In this document: positions 1 to 5,280 of the stretch, one piece after another | Numbering within the stretch: position 1 is the first letter of the stretch | How the letters are laid out: every line of letters begins with the position of its first letter | Assembly (NCBI GenBank): GCA_964650975.1 | Contig: CAZYWA010000419.1 | Location: 1-7,305 of the forward strand | DNA length: 7,305 bases | Source: CAZYWA01 sp964650975 [NCBI: uncultured bacterium] | GTDB lineage: Bacteria > JADJOY01 | Direction: 5' to 3' | Notes under the pieces: model-generated | The model's database searches: none | What the model saw: the letters and a program-made list of their open reading frames with translations, nothing else | Told to the model about the DNA's origin: nothing | Translations under genes and position numbers: made by a program

Positions 1-80
1 ACAGCGCCGCTCCCGACGATACCCACCACATGACCCCGCAAGAGCGCGAGGTGTTGAAGGCGCTCGGCTACGCGGGATGA
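1..80 (+). CDS. 3' end of a truncated gene, possibly a sulfatase
   Basis: An open frame enters from the left edge and stops with TGA at 78-80. The last residues read MTPQEREVLKALGYAG. Endings of the form 'TPEE...L+ALGY' are, from memory, typical of the C-terminus of arylsulfatase-type proteins in Gram-negative and environmental bacteria, where a short helix ends in LGY plus a few residues. No catalytic part (the CxPxR sulfatase signature) is inside the window, so the assignment rests on about 16 residues. The same ending also occurs on some tetratricopeptide-repeat proteins. A gene end here is likely because frame, stop and the familiar ending agree. The function is a guess. No clear terminator hairpin follows. 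Confidence 0.45.
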   Translation, partial: SAAPDDTHHMTPQEREVLKALGYAG

Positions 81-478
81 CCTCGCAGTCATCCGGACGG
101 GCCTCTCCCTCGGTCAACGCGTCGGATGCCGGCACCGAGTCAAGCTCCAACTGCCCGGGGCAGTAGCAGGTATGAGCAGATCAGCCCCTTTCTCAAGCTG
201 ACGGTCTCCTCGGTCGAATCAAGCTACTTCGATGACCGCGCCCATCTTTCCCGCCGGCTCCATCGAGCTCGACTGTGCGTTGCTCATGCGCGACGTTCAG
301 CACGAGTGGCTTGCCGCGCGGACCTCTGTGGAACACATTTTGCCGCACCGAACTCGGCGCTGCCGCAAACGGCACCCGGGGTGCGCTCTCGGTGACGCCG
401 TGGTGGCCCGGGGCCGCTGCTGAGCTCTGCGTTCGCCACGCCTTGACGAGGGGCCCTCTTCGCGGCCTTCGGCCCTGT
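81..478. other. Gap without a recognisable gene
   Basis: About 400 bases lie between the upstream stop and the toxin-antitoxin promoter. Short open frames exist on both strands, but none has a Shine-Dalgarno sequence with a plausible start or a product I recognise; their composition looks like chance translation of GC-rich DNA. A modest hairpin can form at 451-475 (GGGCC pairing with GGCCC, with an inner GGCC-TTC-GGCC), followed by GTTT. It could be a weak terminator before the toxin-antitoxin promoter. The CGAGGGACCG hairpins found in later gaps are absent here. Confidence 0.4.
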
Positions 479-508
479 TTGACGGGCCCGTCCGAGCATA
501 CGTACGCT
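479..508 (+). promoter_or_regulatory. Putative sigma-70 promoter of the toxin-antitoxin operon
   Basis: A good -35 box, TTGACG (479-484), is followed after 18 bases by TACGCT (503-508), which keeps the T, A and final T of a -10 box. Transcription would then start at about 514-516, on or next to the antitoxin ATG at 515. The mRNA would be leaderless or nearly so. This fits the lack of any Shine-Dalgarno sequence before that ATG. The -10 assignment is the weaker half of the call. Confidence 0.5.
481..492. promoter_or_regulatory. 12-bp perfect palindrome between -35 and -10
   Basis: GACGGGCCCGTC reads the same on both strands. It overlaps the last four bases of the -35 box and lies 3 bases before the larger inverted repeat. 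It could be a second operator site for the autoregulating antitoxin, or a site for another regulator. Only the symmetry is seen; binding is inferred. Confidence 0.35.
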
Positions 509-518
509 ATACGTATGC
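496..518. promoter_or_regulatory. Inverted-repeat operator overlapping the antitoxin start codon
   Basis: GCATACGTA (496-504) and TACGTATGC (510-518) are perfect 9-bp inverted arms around a 5-base spacer CGCTA. The repeat covers the presumed -10 box and the ATG at 515-517. Ribbon-helix-helix antitoxins usually repress their own operon by binding such short palindromes, often with a conditional contribution from the toxin. The AT-rich 'TACGTA' halves stand out against the GC-rich surroundings. Confidence 0.6.
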
Positions 519-745
519 AGAAGAAACTGACGATCACGGTAGACGAGCGCGTGTACGCTGGGCTTCACCAGGTCGTCGGCCGACACCGGATCAGTCGCTT
601 CATCGAGTCGCTCGTGCGTCCACACGTCGTGGACCAGGACCTCGTTGCCGCGTATCGCGAGATGGCAGCGGACGAGGCTCGCGAAGCCGAGGCAAGGGAC
701 TGGGCGGAGGCCACGATCGGGGACATCGCCGATGAAACGCGGTGA
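515..745 (+). CDS. Ribbon-helix-helix antitoxin of a MazEF-type module
   Basis: This 76-residue protein should bind and neutralise the toxin encoded next to it and repress the operon. Residues 3-14 ([12 protein letters not shown]) form the expected DNA-binding beta strand, and residues about 15-38 (ending in [13 protein letters not shown]) form the two helices of a ribbon-helix-helix fold. Residues 40-76 are an acidic, alanine-rich helix, as expected for the flexible toxin-binding tail. The start at ATG 515 is chosen because the homologous fold begins exactly there; the frame is open further upstream, but that part looks random. There is no Shine-Dalgarno sequence. The gene overlaps the toxin gene by 14 bases, so translation is probably coupled. 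The fold assignment is by eye. It is a RHH protein rather than the AbrB-type MazE of E. coli. Confidence 0.8.
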   Translation: MQKKLTITVDERVYAGLHQVVGRHRISRFIESLVRPHVVDQDLVAAYREMAADEAREAEARDWAEATIGDIADETR

Positions 746-1070
746 GGTTTGGTGGGTGAACTTCGATCCGTCCGTCGGCGGTGAGGTGAAGAAAAAACGG
801 CCTGCCGTCATCGTGAGCAACGACGCCTCGAACCAGTTCCTCAATCGGGTTCAGGTCGTTCCCATCACCTCGAACGTTCAGCGTCTTTACCCGAGCGAGG
901 CGTACGTCGCCGTTCGGAGCCACCGCCGCAAGGCGATGGCAGATCAGCTCACCACCGTCAGCAAGAGCCGGCTCTCCGGTAAGCTCGGCACTCTCAGCCG
1001 TCTCGACCTTCAGGGCGTCGAACACGCCATTCAGGTCCAGCTCGGTCTCGCGCAGGGTGTGTCGAACTGA
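732..1070 (+). CDS. mazF: MazF/PemK-family endoribonuclease toxin
   Basis: This 112-residue protein has the usual length for the family. It carries the MazF landmarks: N-terminal [11 protein letters not shown] (3-13), [12 protein letters not shown] (20-31) with the conserved Arg23, VVPITSN (42-48) with Thr46, and [15 protein letters not shown] in the second half. Arg and Thr at these places correspond to the catalytic pair of known MazF enzymes. Family members cut single-stranded mRNA at short sequence motifs to arrest growth when the antitoxin is degraded. The ATG at 732 lies inside the antitoxin's last codons, with no strong ribosome site of its own, so toxin output probably depends on antitoxin translation. 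GC is lower than nearby (34 of 60 bases at 781-840, against 49 of 60 at 1741-1800), hinting at acquisition. The target sequence cannot be predicted. Confidence 0.92.
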   Translation: MKRGEVWWVNFDPSVGGEVKKKRPAVIVSNDASNQFLNRVQVVPITSNVQRLYPSEAYVAVRSHRRKAMADQLTTVSKSRLSGKLGTLSRLDLQGVEHAIQVQLGLAQGVSN

Positions 1071-1074
1071 AGAG

Positions 1075-2274
1075 CTAGCGCATGTCGAGGGACCAGAGCA
1101 GCGCGTGCAACGCGCGCTTCGCGAGAGGCGAGCGCGACGAGCGCTCCATCAGGAAGAAAATCAGCGACTGGACCGGGTCGATCGCGCGCGAGGTGCCGAT
1201 CGCGGTGAGCAGATCCTCGTCGCGGGCGGCGGGAGAAAGCGTGGCGCCCCGCGAGCCGCGCAGCACACAGCGCCGGCAATAGAGCTGCGGGTTCCTCGAG
1301 TTCACCCGGCGGCGCAGCTTGCGGTAGCGGCGTCCGTTCCAGATCTCCGCGAACGACTCGGTCTTGAGATCGCCCAGCACCTGATCGGAGACGCAGCACG
1401 GGTGGACCAGGCCCTTCTCGTCGATGCTCACCGAGGTCCACGGATGGACGCAGTCGGGGCGCGCCGGGACTTCGAGCTTCACCTTGCTGTTGGTCTGCAT
1501 CGCCGGGACTTCCAGCACCTCGGGCGTGATGAGCGTCAGGCGCGCGCCCTCGGCCATCCGCCGGCATTCCTCGAACACCCGGTTCGCCTCGCTGCGGTGG
1601 TAGACGAGCGACTGGTAGCGCTGCGCCTCGGTCTGCGGGATCAGGTTCGAGATCCGGACACCGTCGAGGCCGAGGTCGAGAGCGAAGCGCACCACCGCCG
1701 GCATCTCGTCGAGGTTGTCGCGGAACACCGTGGGCGAGACCCACACCTGGGCGCCGGTTTCCGCGTGGCGCGCGCGCGCCTCGACCGCGCCGCGCACGCT
1801 GGCCATGAGCGCCTCGTAACCGCGGCCGCGGATCTTCTTGTGGCCGCGCTCGGTGGCGGCGTCCATCGAGAAATCGATCACCGCGCCGGCGCTCGCCAGG
1901 CGGGCGATCTGCTCGGCGGAGAGCAGCGTGCCGTTGGTGATGATCCAGGGCCTGAGCCCGGGACGCTGGATGCGCTGGTAGAAGTCGTCGAAGTTCCGCG
2001 CCAGCACCGGCTCGCCGTTGTTGTTGCCTCCGATCTTGACGGTGGCGAGTCCCGGGACGACCTCGCGCGCGATGTGATCGAGCACCGCCGCGTCCATGTC
2101 GGGCGTCTCCTCGCCCACCTTGGGGACGCTGCGGATCGGGCAGTGGGTGCAGTAGAGATTGCAGCGCCCGGTGGGCGTGATCCACGCGAAGACCGGCGGC
2201 AGCGGCGCGATCTCCGCGCGCCGGTTCATCGCCTCGACCGCCGCGGCGCTGGGCTCGGGAAACGGATAACTCAT
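1075..2274 (-). CDS. Radical SAM/SPASM domain protein
   Basis: This 399-residue enzyme should be an S-adenosylmethionine radical enzyme of unknown substrate. C38-x3-C42-x2-C45, within GRCNLYCTHCP, binds the [4Fe-4S] cluster that cleaves SAM. KIGGNNNGEP (80-89) corresponds to the GGE motif that contacts the SAM amino group. A C-terminal Cys set (C275, C293, C294, C333, C336), with HPWTSVSIDEKGLVHPCC and LYCRRC, is a SPASM-type auxiliary cluster region as found in peptide-modifying and cofactor-maturing enzymes. The final 60 residues look unrelated. I start at ATG 2274 (MSYPFPEP); an earlier in-frame ATG at 2349 lies inside a palindromic repeat and would place the terminator-like hairpin inside the gene. 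No clear Shine-Dalgarno sequence precedes 2274. No small precursor-peptide gene is visible next to it, so a peptide-maturation role is unsupported. The stop is 4 bases from the toxin stop. Confidence 0.88.
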   Translation of the reverse strand: MSYPFPEPSAAAVEAMNRRAEIAPLPPVFAWITPTGRCNLYCTHCPIRSVPKVGEETPDMDAAVLDHIAREVVPGLATVKIGGNNNGEPVLARNFDDFYQRIQRPGLRPWIITNGTLLSAEQIARLASAGAVIDFSMDAATERGHKKIRGRGYEALMASVRGAVEARARHAETGAQVWVSPTVFRDNLDEMPAVVRFALDLGLDGVRISNLIPQTEAQRYQSLVYHRSEANRVFEECRRMAEGARLTLITPEVLEVPAMQTNSKVKLEVPARPDCVHPWTSVSIDEKGLVHPCCVSDQVLGDLKTESFAEIWNGRRYRKLRRRVNSRNPQLYCRRCVLRGSRGATLSPAARDEDLLTAIGTSRAIDPVQSLIFFLMERSSRSPLAKRALHALLWSLDMR

Positions 2275-2290
2275 CACATCCAGGTTGCCA

Positions 2291-2337
2291 CACCCCGAAA
2301 AACGCGGCCAACGAGCCGCGCCGACGACCCCGGGGTG
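2291..2337 (-). terminator. Terminator-like or attenuator-like hairpin before the radical SAM gene
   Basis: Read on the minus strand, a 6-bp stem CGCGGC/GCCGCG (2315-2320 with 2303-2308) with a 6-base loop is followed directly by five T (2302-2298), the layout of an intrinsic terminator. A further pair of arms, CACCCCG (2291-2297) and CGGGGTG (2331-2337), encloses the whole and could compete with or extend it. It sits 16 bases upstream of the radical SAM start. It may end the transporter transcript, or act as an attenuator in a radical SAM leader. The T-run is short. Confidence 0.45.
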
Positions 2338-2349
2338 GAAGCGCTCCAT

Positions 2350-2425
2350 GGAGGGCTGCGGTCCCTCGCAGCCGCGGCGTCACACCGCGATCGATCACCG
2401 CGGACGCCAGGGACCGCATCCCTCC
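2350..2425. repeat. Palindromic repeat element, copy A
   Basis: The outer arms 2350-2366 and 2409-2425 are inverted repeats matching at 16 of 17 positions. An inner pair, GGCGTC/GACGCC (2376-2381, 2403-2408), extends the structure. As an alternative fold, 2354-2373 forms a perfect 7-bp hairpin, GGCTGCG-GTCCCT-CGCAGCC. Positions 2402-2421 form a degenerate partner with loop AGGGAC and two mismatches on the plus strand. The element begins 18 bases after the stop of the minus-strand transporter gene. Its first 18 bases (2350-2367) are identical to 5099-5116 in copy C. Confidence 0.75.
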
Positions 2426-2443
2426 AGCCTCCGGCTCCTCCGC

Positions 2444-3448
2444 TCACGCGTGCTGCGAAATGTCGATCCAGGGTGGGGCGCCGGTCGCGGTGGCGACGGT
2501 CCATTCGCGCTCGGCGACCAGCGGCTCCGATCGCACCGGGCAGTCGCCGAGCGAGCAAAACGAGCAGCAGCGCGGCATGCAGGGGTCGAGATGGACGATC
2601 GCCTCGCCGGACTCGCCGATCCGGTCGAGGATCTCGTCGCCGAGCCGCCGCTCGAGCGCGTGCGCCTCTTCCACCGACCAGAATCGCGGCACCACCAGGT
2701 GGAGATCGATGTGGTGGTGGCGTCCCTGGCGAAGCACGCGCAGCCGGTGCGGCTCGAGCAGCCCGGGACGACGCGCGTCGCGCAGCGCGTCCAGGATCCG
2801 CACCACCAGGTCGGGATCGGCCTCGTCCATCAGGCGCCCCACCGAGCGCCGCACGATCCTGACACCCGACACCAAAATCTGCACCGCTACCACCGACGCC
2901 GCGAGCGGATCGATCCAGCGCCGCCCGGTGAGCCGCACCAGCAACAGGCCGGTCACCACCGCCGCGGTGGTCACGACGTCGGTGAGCAGGTGCTGGCCGT
3001 CCGCCACCAGCGCGGACGACTGGGTCGCCCGGCCGCGCCGGACCAGGAACATCCCCACGCCGAGGTTGACCACGCCCGCCAGCACCACGATCGCGAGACC
3101 GCGGTCGAGATTCGAGATCGGAGGCGGATCGCCGATCGCCGGCAGCGCCTTCACCAGGATCAGCACGCCGGCCACCACGATCAGCGCGCCCTCGACGCCT
3201 GCCGAGAACTCCTCCGCCTTGCCGTGTCCGTACGGGTGATCGTGGTCGGCGGGACGTGCGCCCACGATCAGCGTGTAGAGCGCCAGGCTCGACGCGACCA
3301 CGTTGACGATGCTCTCGAGCGCGTCCGAGAGCACCGCCGTGGAGCCGGTGATCCCGAAGGCGGCGAGCTTGGCGCCGAGCAGCACCACGCTCACCACCAC
3401 CGACAGCACGCCGGCGCGCGTCCGTCCGTCGTCGGTGGCCTCGGGCAC
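2444..3448 (-). CDS. Cation diffusion facilitator (CDF) metal transporter
   Basis: This 334-residue inner-membrane protein should export divalent metal in exchange for protons. About six hydrophobic segments lie at roughly 13-33, 38-63, 83-103, 117-136, 157-173 and 181-198. DHDHPYGHGKAE (68-79) is the family's loop signature, with D68, H71 and H75. ADGQHLLTD (149-157) gives the TM5 HxxxD pair H153/D157. In TM2 (LSDALESIVNV), the positions that align by length with the two Asp of E. coli FieF appear to be E45 and N49. A cytoplasmic dimerisation domain follows (about 205-287). The protein then ends in an unusual Cys cluster: C290, C294, C295, C298 and C303. The start is GTG at 3448, supported by GGAGAG 6 bases upstream on the minus strand. 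It lies upstream of and codirectional with the radical SAM gene, but 169 bases and a likely terminator separate them. The metal is unknown. Confidence 0.93.
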   Translation of the reverse strand: MPEATDDGRTRAGVLSVVVSVVLLGAKLAAFGITGSTAVLSDALESIVNVVASSLALYTLIVGARPADHDHPYGHGKAEEFSAGVEGALIVVAGVLILVKALPAIGDPPPISNLDRGLAIVVLAGVVNLGVGMFLVRRGRATQSSALVADGQHLLTDVVTTAAVVTGLLLVRLTGRRWIDPLAASVVAVQILVSGVRIVRRSVGRLMDEADPDLVVRILDALRDARRPGLLEPHRLRVLRQGRHHHIDLHLVVPRFWSVEEAHALERRLGDEILDRIGESGEAIVHLDPCMPRCCSFCSLGDCPVRSEPLVAEREWTVATATGAPPWIDISQHA

Positions 3449-3575
3449 GATCGCTCTCCGTTCGGGCGCGCGGCTGTTGCCAGCCGGCTCCGGGCAAGGC
3501 TATCCCCACGCGGCTGTGGCGGCACGCGCCGTCGCGCGATCACCACGGCACCCAAACGACGGCACCGGAGAGCGC
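3449..3575. promoter_or_regulatory. Divergent intergenic region of the transporter and sulfotransferase genes
   Basis: These 127 bases separate two divergent starts and should hold promoters for both. Each gene has a similar ribosome site (GGAGAGCG) followed by GTG. A tentative plus-strand promoter is TTGCCA (3477-3482), then 18 bases, then TATCCC (3501-3506); the -10 match is poor. A weak inverted pair, TTGCC/GGCAA, flanks 'AGCCGGCTCCG'. No convincing operator is seen, and the CGAGGGACCG element is absent. Confidence 0.35.
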
Positions 3576-4598
3576 GTGAGCGAGTTGCAGGACCGGCTGC
3601 TGTTCGTGATCGGCTCGCCGCGCTCCGGCTCGACGCTGCTCGAGCGGATGCTGTCGTCGCACACCCAGATCGCGGGCGGCCCCGAGCCGCACCTCATCAC
3701 GCCGCTCGCGCACCTGGGCTTCTACGAGACGGTCGAGAAGGCTCCCTACGACCACCTGCGCGCGGTGGATGCGATCCGCGGCTTCGTCGCCGATCTCCCG
3801 GGCGGCGAGGCGGATTACCTCGACGCCTGCCGCGCCTACAGCGACATTCTCTACGGCCGCGCCCTCGCCAAGAGCGGGAAAGAGCAGCTCCTCGACAAGA
3901 CGCCCGCTTACGCGCTGGTGCTGCCGTTCCTCGCCAAGCTCTATCCGCGCGCCCGCTACGTGGTACTCACCAGGCACCCGGCGGCGATCTTCTGCTCGTT
4001 CGCGGAGAGCTTCTTCGAGGGCGATTTCGAGGCCGCGAACCGCTTCAATCCGATCCTCGACCGCTACGTGCCGGCGATCGCGCGCTTCATCCGCGAGCGC
4101 CCGGTGCCGCTCATCCACGTGCGCTACGAGGATCTGGTGGCCGATCCCGAGCGCTGGATGCGCGAGGTGTTCGCGTTCCTGGGTGTGGCCTTCGAGGCCG
4201 ACGCCATCGACTACGGAAAGCACGAGCGCGTCCAGAAAGGCCTCGGCGATCCGACCGGCGTCGCCAAGCACTCGCGCCCGTCGACCGACTCGGTCGAGAA
4301 GTGGGCGCGACAGCTGGCCGGCGACGAGCGCCACTACCGGTTCGTGCGCTCGCTCACCGACCGGCTCGAGCCGGCCGACCTCGCGACCTGGGGCTTCGAC
4401 GCCAGGACGCTCTACGCGCCGATCGAGGAAGGCCGCGTCCCGGGAATGAAGCCGCGCAAGAAGAAGCTCTCGGACCGCCTCAACCGCCACACCCTCGAGC
4501 GATCGTTGCTGCTCGCGTTGAGGCGCAACATCCACCACAACGCCTTCGGACGGCTGGTCGCCAGGATCCGGTTCGCATGCGACGTGCTGCTTCGCTGA
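3576..4598 (+). CDS. PAPS-dependent sulfotransferase (Sulfotransferase_3-like)
   Basis: This 340-residue enzyme should transfer a sulfuryl group from PAPS to an unknown acceptor such as a lipid, carbohydrate, protein or metabolite. LLFVIGSPRSGSTLLERML (8-26) contains the 5'-phosphosulfate-binding loop PRSGST (15-20). LLDKTP (105-110) is the motif common in the Sulfotransferase_3 group. YVVLTRHPAAIFCSF (128-142) provides Arg133 and Ser141 for the 3'-phosphate. VRYEDLVADPERWMREVFAFLGV is the typical C-terminal segment. I chose GTG 3576 because GGAG (3567-3570) sits 5 bases upstream and the PAPS loop then starts near residue 8, as is usual; the frame is open upstream but antisense to the transporter gene. 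The C-terminal tail after about residue 290 is basic. No glycan, lipid or peptide biosynthesis gene nearby reveals the acceptor. Palindromic element B follows 14 bases after the stop. Confidence 0.9.
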   Translation: MSELQDRLLFVIGSPRSGSTLLERMLSSHTQIAGGPEPHLITPLAHLGFYETVEKAPYDHLRAVDAIRGFVADLPGGEADYLDACRAYSDILYGRALAKSGKEQLLDKTPAYALVLPFLAKLYPRARYVVLTRHPAAIFCSFAESFFEGDFEAANRFNPILDRYVPAIARFIRERPVPLIHVRYEDLVADPERWMREVFAFLGVAFEADAIDYGKHERVQKGLGDPTGVAKHSRPSTDSVEKWARQLAGDERHYRFVRSLTDRLEPADLATWGFDARTLYAPIEEGRVPGMKPRKKKLSDRLNRHTLERSLLLALRRNIHHNAFGRLVARIRFACDVLLR

Positions 4599-4612
4599 AC
4601 CCGTTGCGCGCT

Positions 4613-4689
4613 GGCCACCGAGGGACCGGTGGCCCTCCAACCCGGTATCGAAGGGATGCCGTTTGGAGCGCGCGCGGTCCCTCGCGCGC
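4613..4689. repeat. Palindromic repeat element, copy B (three-hairpin form)
   Basis: This is the most complete copy. Hairpin 1 (4613-4634) is an 8-bp stem, GGCCACCG/CGGTGGCC, with loop AGGGAC. Next come arms CTCCAA (4635-4640) and TTGGAG (4663-4668), enclosing a hairpin CGGTATC/GATGCCG (4643-4649, 4655-4661, one G-T pair). Hairpin 3 (4670-4689) is a 7-bp stem, GCGCGCG/CGCGCGC, with loop GTCCCT. The two outer loops are exactly complementary, so they could kiss or form one long duplex. The reverse complement aligns with copy D (6235-6298). The element starts 14 bases after the sulfotransferase stop. No T-run follows. Confidence 0.8.
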
Positions 4690-4742
4690 CAGGCCAAACT
4701 GAGGCAACACCCGGAACGGGCCCACGCCCAGGAGGTTCACGC

Positions 4743-5081
4743 ATGTCCCGAGCTCCGCGCCGCTGGCGCTTCACCTCCGTGGCTCTCCTCACCCTGGCGA
4801 GCGCTGGATTGCTCTCCGGTTGCGGGCGCACCCTGTCTCGCTGGGGCCTGGGCGCCCAGAGGGTTCACGCGCCGGCCGGTGCGCAGCAGGTGCTCGGCAT
4901 CTCGTTCCACGAAGTCGGCACCAGCACCATCAAGGACATCACGTTCGTGATGGACGATTGCACGGTGCTGGCGAAGGAATACAAGGACATCTCGCCCTTC
5001 GAAGGCGAGCTCACGATCCTCGACCACGACGGCAAGCCGTTTCACCAGGCGGGCTGTATCCCGCGTTCCGCGGGCCATTGA
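4743..5081 (+). CDS. Small predicted lipoprotein of unknown function
   Basis: This 112-residue protein has a lipoprotein signal peptide: a basic N-terminus (MSRAPRRWRF), a hydrophobic stretch about 11-24, and lipobox LSGC with Cys27 as the lipidation site. The mature part is 86 residues. It contains a segment (about 49-98) rich in alternating hydrophobic and acidic residues, GISFHEVGTSTIKDITFVMD followed by GELTILDHDGKP, which looks like a small beta domain. C73 and C105 could form a disulfide. I recognise no family. The start is firm: AGGAGG (4730-4735) lies 7 bases upstream of the ATG. Palindromic elements lie on both sides, so it may be a single-gene unit or be read through from the sulfotransferase. 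Residues 54-105 could be tested for relation to FxLYD or similar small lipoprotein domains. Confidence 0.8.
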   Translation: MSRAPRRWRFTSVALLTLASAGLLSGCGRTLSRWGLGAQRVHAPAGAQQVLGISFHEVGTSTIKDITFVMDDCTVLAKEYKDISPFEGELTILDHDGKPFHQAGCIPRSAGH

Positions 5082-5098
5082 GTCTGTGTCTGGCTGTC

Positions 5099-5126
5099 GG
5101 AGGGCTGCGGTCCCTCCAAACGGCAT
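5099..5126. repeat. Palindromic repeat element, copy C (partial)
   Basis: GGAGGG (5099-5104) and CCCTCC (5112-5117) form a 6-bp stem with a 7-base loop. The first 18 bases equal 2350-2367 of copy A. CTCCAAACGGCAT (5114-5126) equals the reverse complement of 4656-4668 in copy B. It therefore joins pieces seen separately in A and B and looks like a half-element. It starts 17 bases after the lipoprotein stop. Confidence 0.65.
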
Positions 5127-5186
5127 GAGCTCGGCAGTGCTCCGATTTTGTCCACGCCTTCTGAGCTCTCTCGCAGGGCTGTTCCA

Positions 5187-5227
5187 GCCCCGAGGCGATC
5201 GCTGCGCTCGCGGGCGCCCCTCGGGGC
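5187..5227. repeat. 9-bp inverted repeat with 23-base loop
   Basis: GCCCCGAGG (5187-5195) and CCTCGGGGC (5219-5227) are perfect inverted arms. The loop can form a small GCGC/GCGC stem. An overlapping alternative hairpin, GGGCTG-TTC-CAGCCC, ends at 5190. There is no T-run on either side. It lies between the lipoprotein and oxidoreductase genes, 61 bases before the latter. It could be a terminator, a leader structure or an unrelated small repeat; its sequence differs from the AGGGAC-loop family. Confidence 0.4.
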
Positions 5228-5270
5228 CCGCACAAGATTCGGGCGACCGACAAGGAATTCCTCACACTCT

Positions 5271-5280
5271 CCTCCGGAGG
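5271..5280 (+). promoter_or_regulatory. Ribosome-binding site of the oxidoreductase gene, inside a palindrome
   Basis: GGAGG (5276-5280), 8 bases before ATG 5289, is a strong Shine-Dalgarno sequence that fixes the start. It is the right half of the 10-bp palindrome CCTCCGGAGG. The arms are adjacent, so they cannot fold on themselves tightly. CCTCC could still pair with another GGAGG (for example the one in element C upstream) or mask the site by other folds. Confidence 0.6.

Noticed and set aside
193-844. Open frames on both strands in the first gap and opposite the toxin-antitoxin pair
   Set aside because: No recognised product, no ribosome site, and partial overlap with the well-supported antitoxin and toxin.
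1086-1095. AGGGAC inside the radical SAM coding end, and GTCCCT near 2722 in the transporter gene
   Set aside because: Neither is flanked by a self-complementary stem; these are chance hexamer matches within coding sequence.
2275-2349. Upstream start for the radical SAM protein at ATG 2349
   Set aside because: That ATG lies at the edge of the palindromic repeat, has no ribosome site, and would make the T-run hairpin part of the coding sequence. The extra 25 residues look unlike a domain.
1057-2862. Plus-strand open frame opposite the radical SAM gene
   Set aside because: It is antisense to a gene with clear catalytic motifs and has no recognisable domain or ribosome site.
4613-4689. tRNA or tRNA-like gene (77 bases, three hairpins)
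   Set aside because: No acceptor stem joins the two ends, no T-loop or anticodon-arm consensus is present, and the outer hairpins have the repeat-family loops seen in other gaps.
2285-4702. Very long plus-strand open frame covering the transporter and sulfotransferase genes
   Set aside because: It runs antisense through the transporter gene and out of frame through the sulfotransferase gene. The translation is low-complexity Arg/Ala/Gly/His with no domain, as expected for a stop-poor shadow frame in high-GC DNA.
2350-5126. CRISPR array from the repeated 18-mer
   Set aside because: The copies are 2.7 kb apart, with genes rather than regular spacers between them, and no cas gene is present.
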